A stretch of DNA of 64,000 nt, from contig OZ022499.1 of assembly GCA_963989385.1 (NCBI GenBank), forward strand, positions 35,208,993-35,272,992. The letters run 5' to 3'. The notes beneath the pieces were generated by a model. That model searched no databases. It was not told where the DNA came from and saw only the letters and a program-made list of their open reading frames with translations. Made by a program: the position numbers and the translations under genes. The stretch comes from Ctena decussata. Lineage: Eukaryota; Mollusca; Bivalvia; Lucinida; Lucinidae. Shown here piece after piece: positions 63,669 through 64,000 of the stretch (positions are counted from its first letter, which is position 1; every line of letters begins with the position of its first letter).

Positions 63669-64000
63669 TATATATATTTATGCTATGTTTTTACATCAAT
63701 TTTGTTACTCATTCGTGAAGTTCTGACTAATTTAACGCAGGACGAAAAATAGTTATTAACCAACGCGTTTGGTAATGATGTACAGCAGCCGTCACTATGA
63801 CATGACATATATCAAAGTTACGTCGGCCAATCATCTATCTGAATTATCCGTGACGTTGCTTACACGTAAGATTGCACGAATGTGTGTTGTTCGTGGATGT
63901 ATGAACAACGTCAGGCTCATCTAAGGAAATCGCCGAAGAGTGTAAATATTTCTCTGTACATTTGTATAGCTGAAGTAAGGAGGCAACATTAGAGAGTGTT
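63669..64000 (+). other. Presumed SART1 intron 6, nothing recognised
   Basis: No acceptor followed by SART1-like coding sequence is seen before the window ends, so the next exon lies outside. Confidence 0.45.

Overview
The window looks like animal nuclear DNA, most likely from a bivalve mollusc. It contains a spliced host gene (SART1 orthologue), a TIR-domain exon with a 3' splice acceptor, tRNA-derived SINEs, LINE remnants, many palindromic MITEs and a tandem-repeat element of a kind common in bivalves. There is no bacterial gene organisation. The taxon call is inference from repeat style and was not searched.

Layout. 1-4.3 kb: a decayed minus-strand LINE broken by a MITE-like insertion. 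4.4-8.1 kb: AT-rich DNA with dispersed short repeats and two weak coding fragments. 8.1-11.3 kb: a tandem-repeat element with a Helitron-like 3' hairpin. 12.0-13.3 kb: two palindromic MITEs and the last exon of a TIR-domain gene. 13.3-24.9 kb: mostly non-coding, with MITEs, two SINEs, hairpins and degenerate satellite. 24.895-33.929 kb: a 9.0-kb retroelement with a 5-bp target duplication. It has one long Gag-protease-integrase ORF, no reverse transcriptase, and its two 2.18-kb LTRs face each other, so it is built like a transposon with giant terminal inverted repeats. 34.207-52.562 kb: a complete 18.4-kb Polinton/Maverick (adintovirus-like) element with 267-bp TIRs and a 6-bp target duplication. 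52.6-54.8 kb: non-coding. 54.8 kb to the window end: the first six exons of SART1, running off the right edge.

The Polinton carries the usual module on the minus strand: adenain-like protease, major capsid, core-like basic proteins, minor capsid, small membrane protein, retroviral-type integrase, packaging ATPase and protein-primed PolB. Integrase and PolB are each interrupted by one in-frame TAA, so this copy is probably dead or depends on readthrough. Its right-hand 4 kb holds accessory genes: an overlapping plus-strand cassette, a protein with four CCHC knuckles, and three small genes.

The most striking observation is that each of those three small genes ends in a 16-nt stem-loop of the type found at the 3' end of replication-dependent histone mRNAs. 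Each has the UUUC loop, an ACC-type flank and a purine-rich downstream element, and lies 23-28 nt past the stop codon. The neighbouring zinc-knuckle gene has an ordinary AATAAA instead. This suggests that part of the element is expressed through the host's S-phase histone mRNA machinery. The inverted-LTR Gag-PR-IN element is the second structure that does not fit a standard class.
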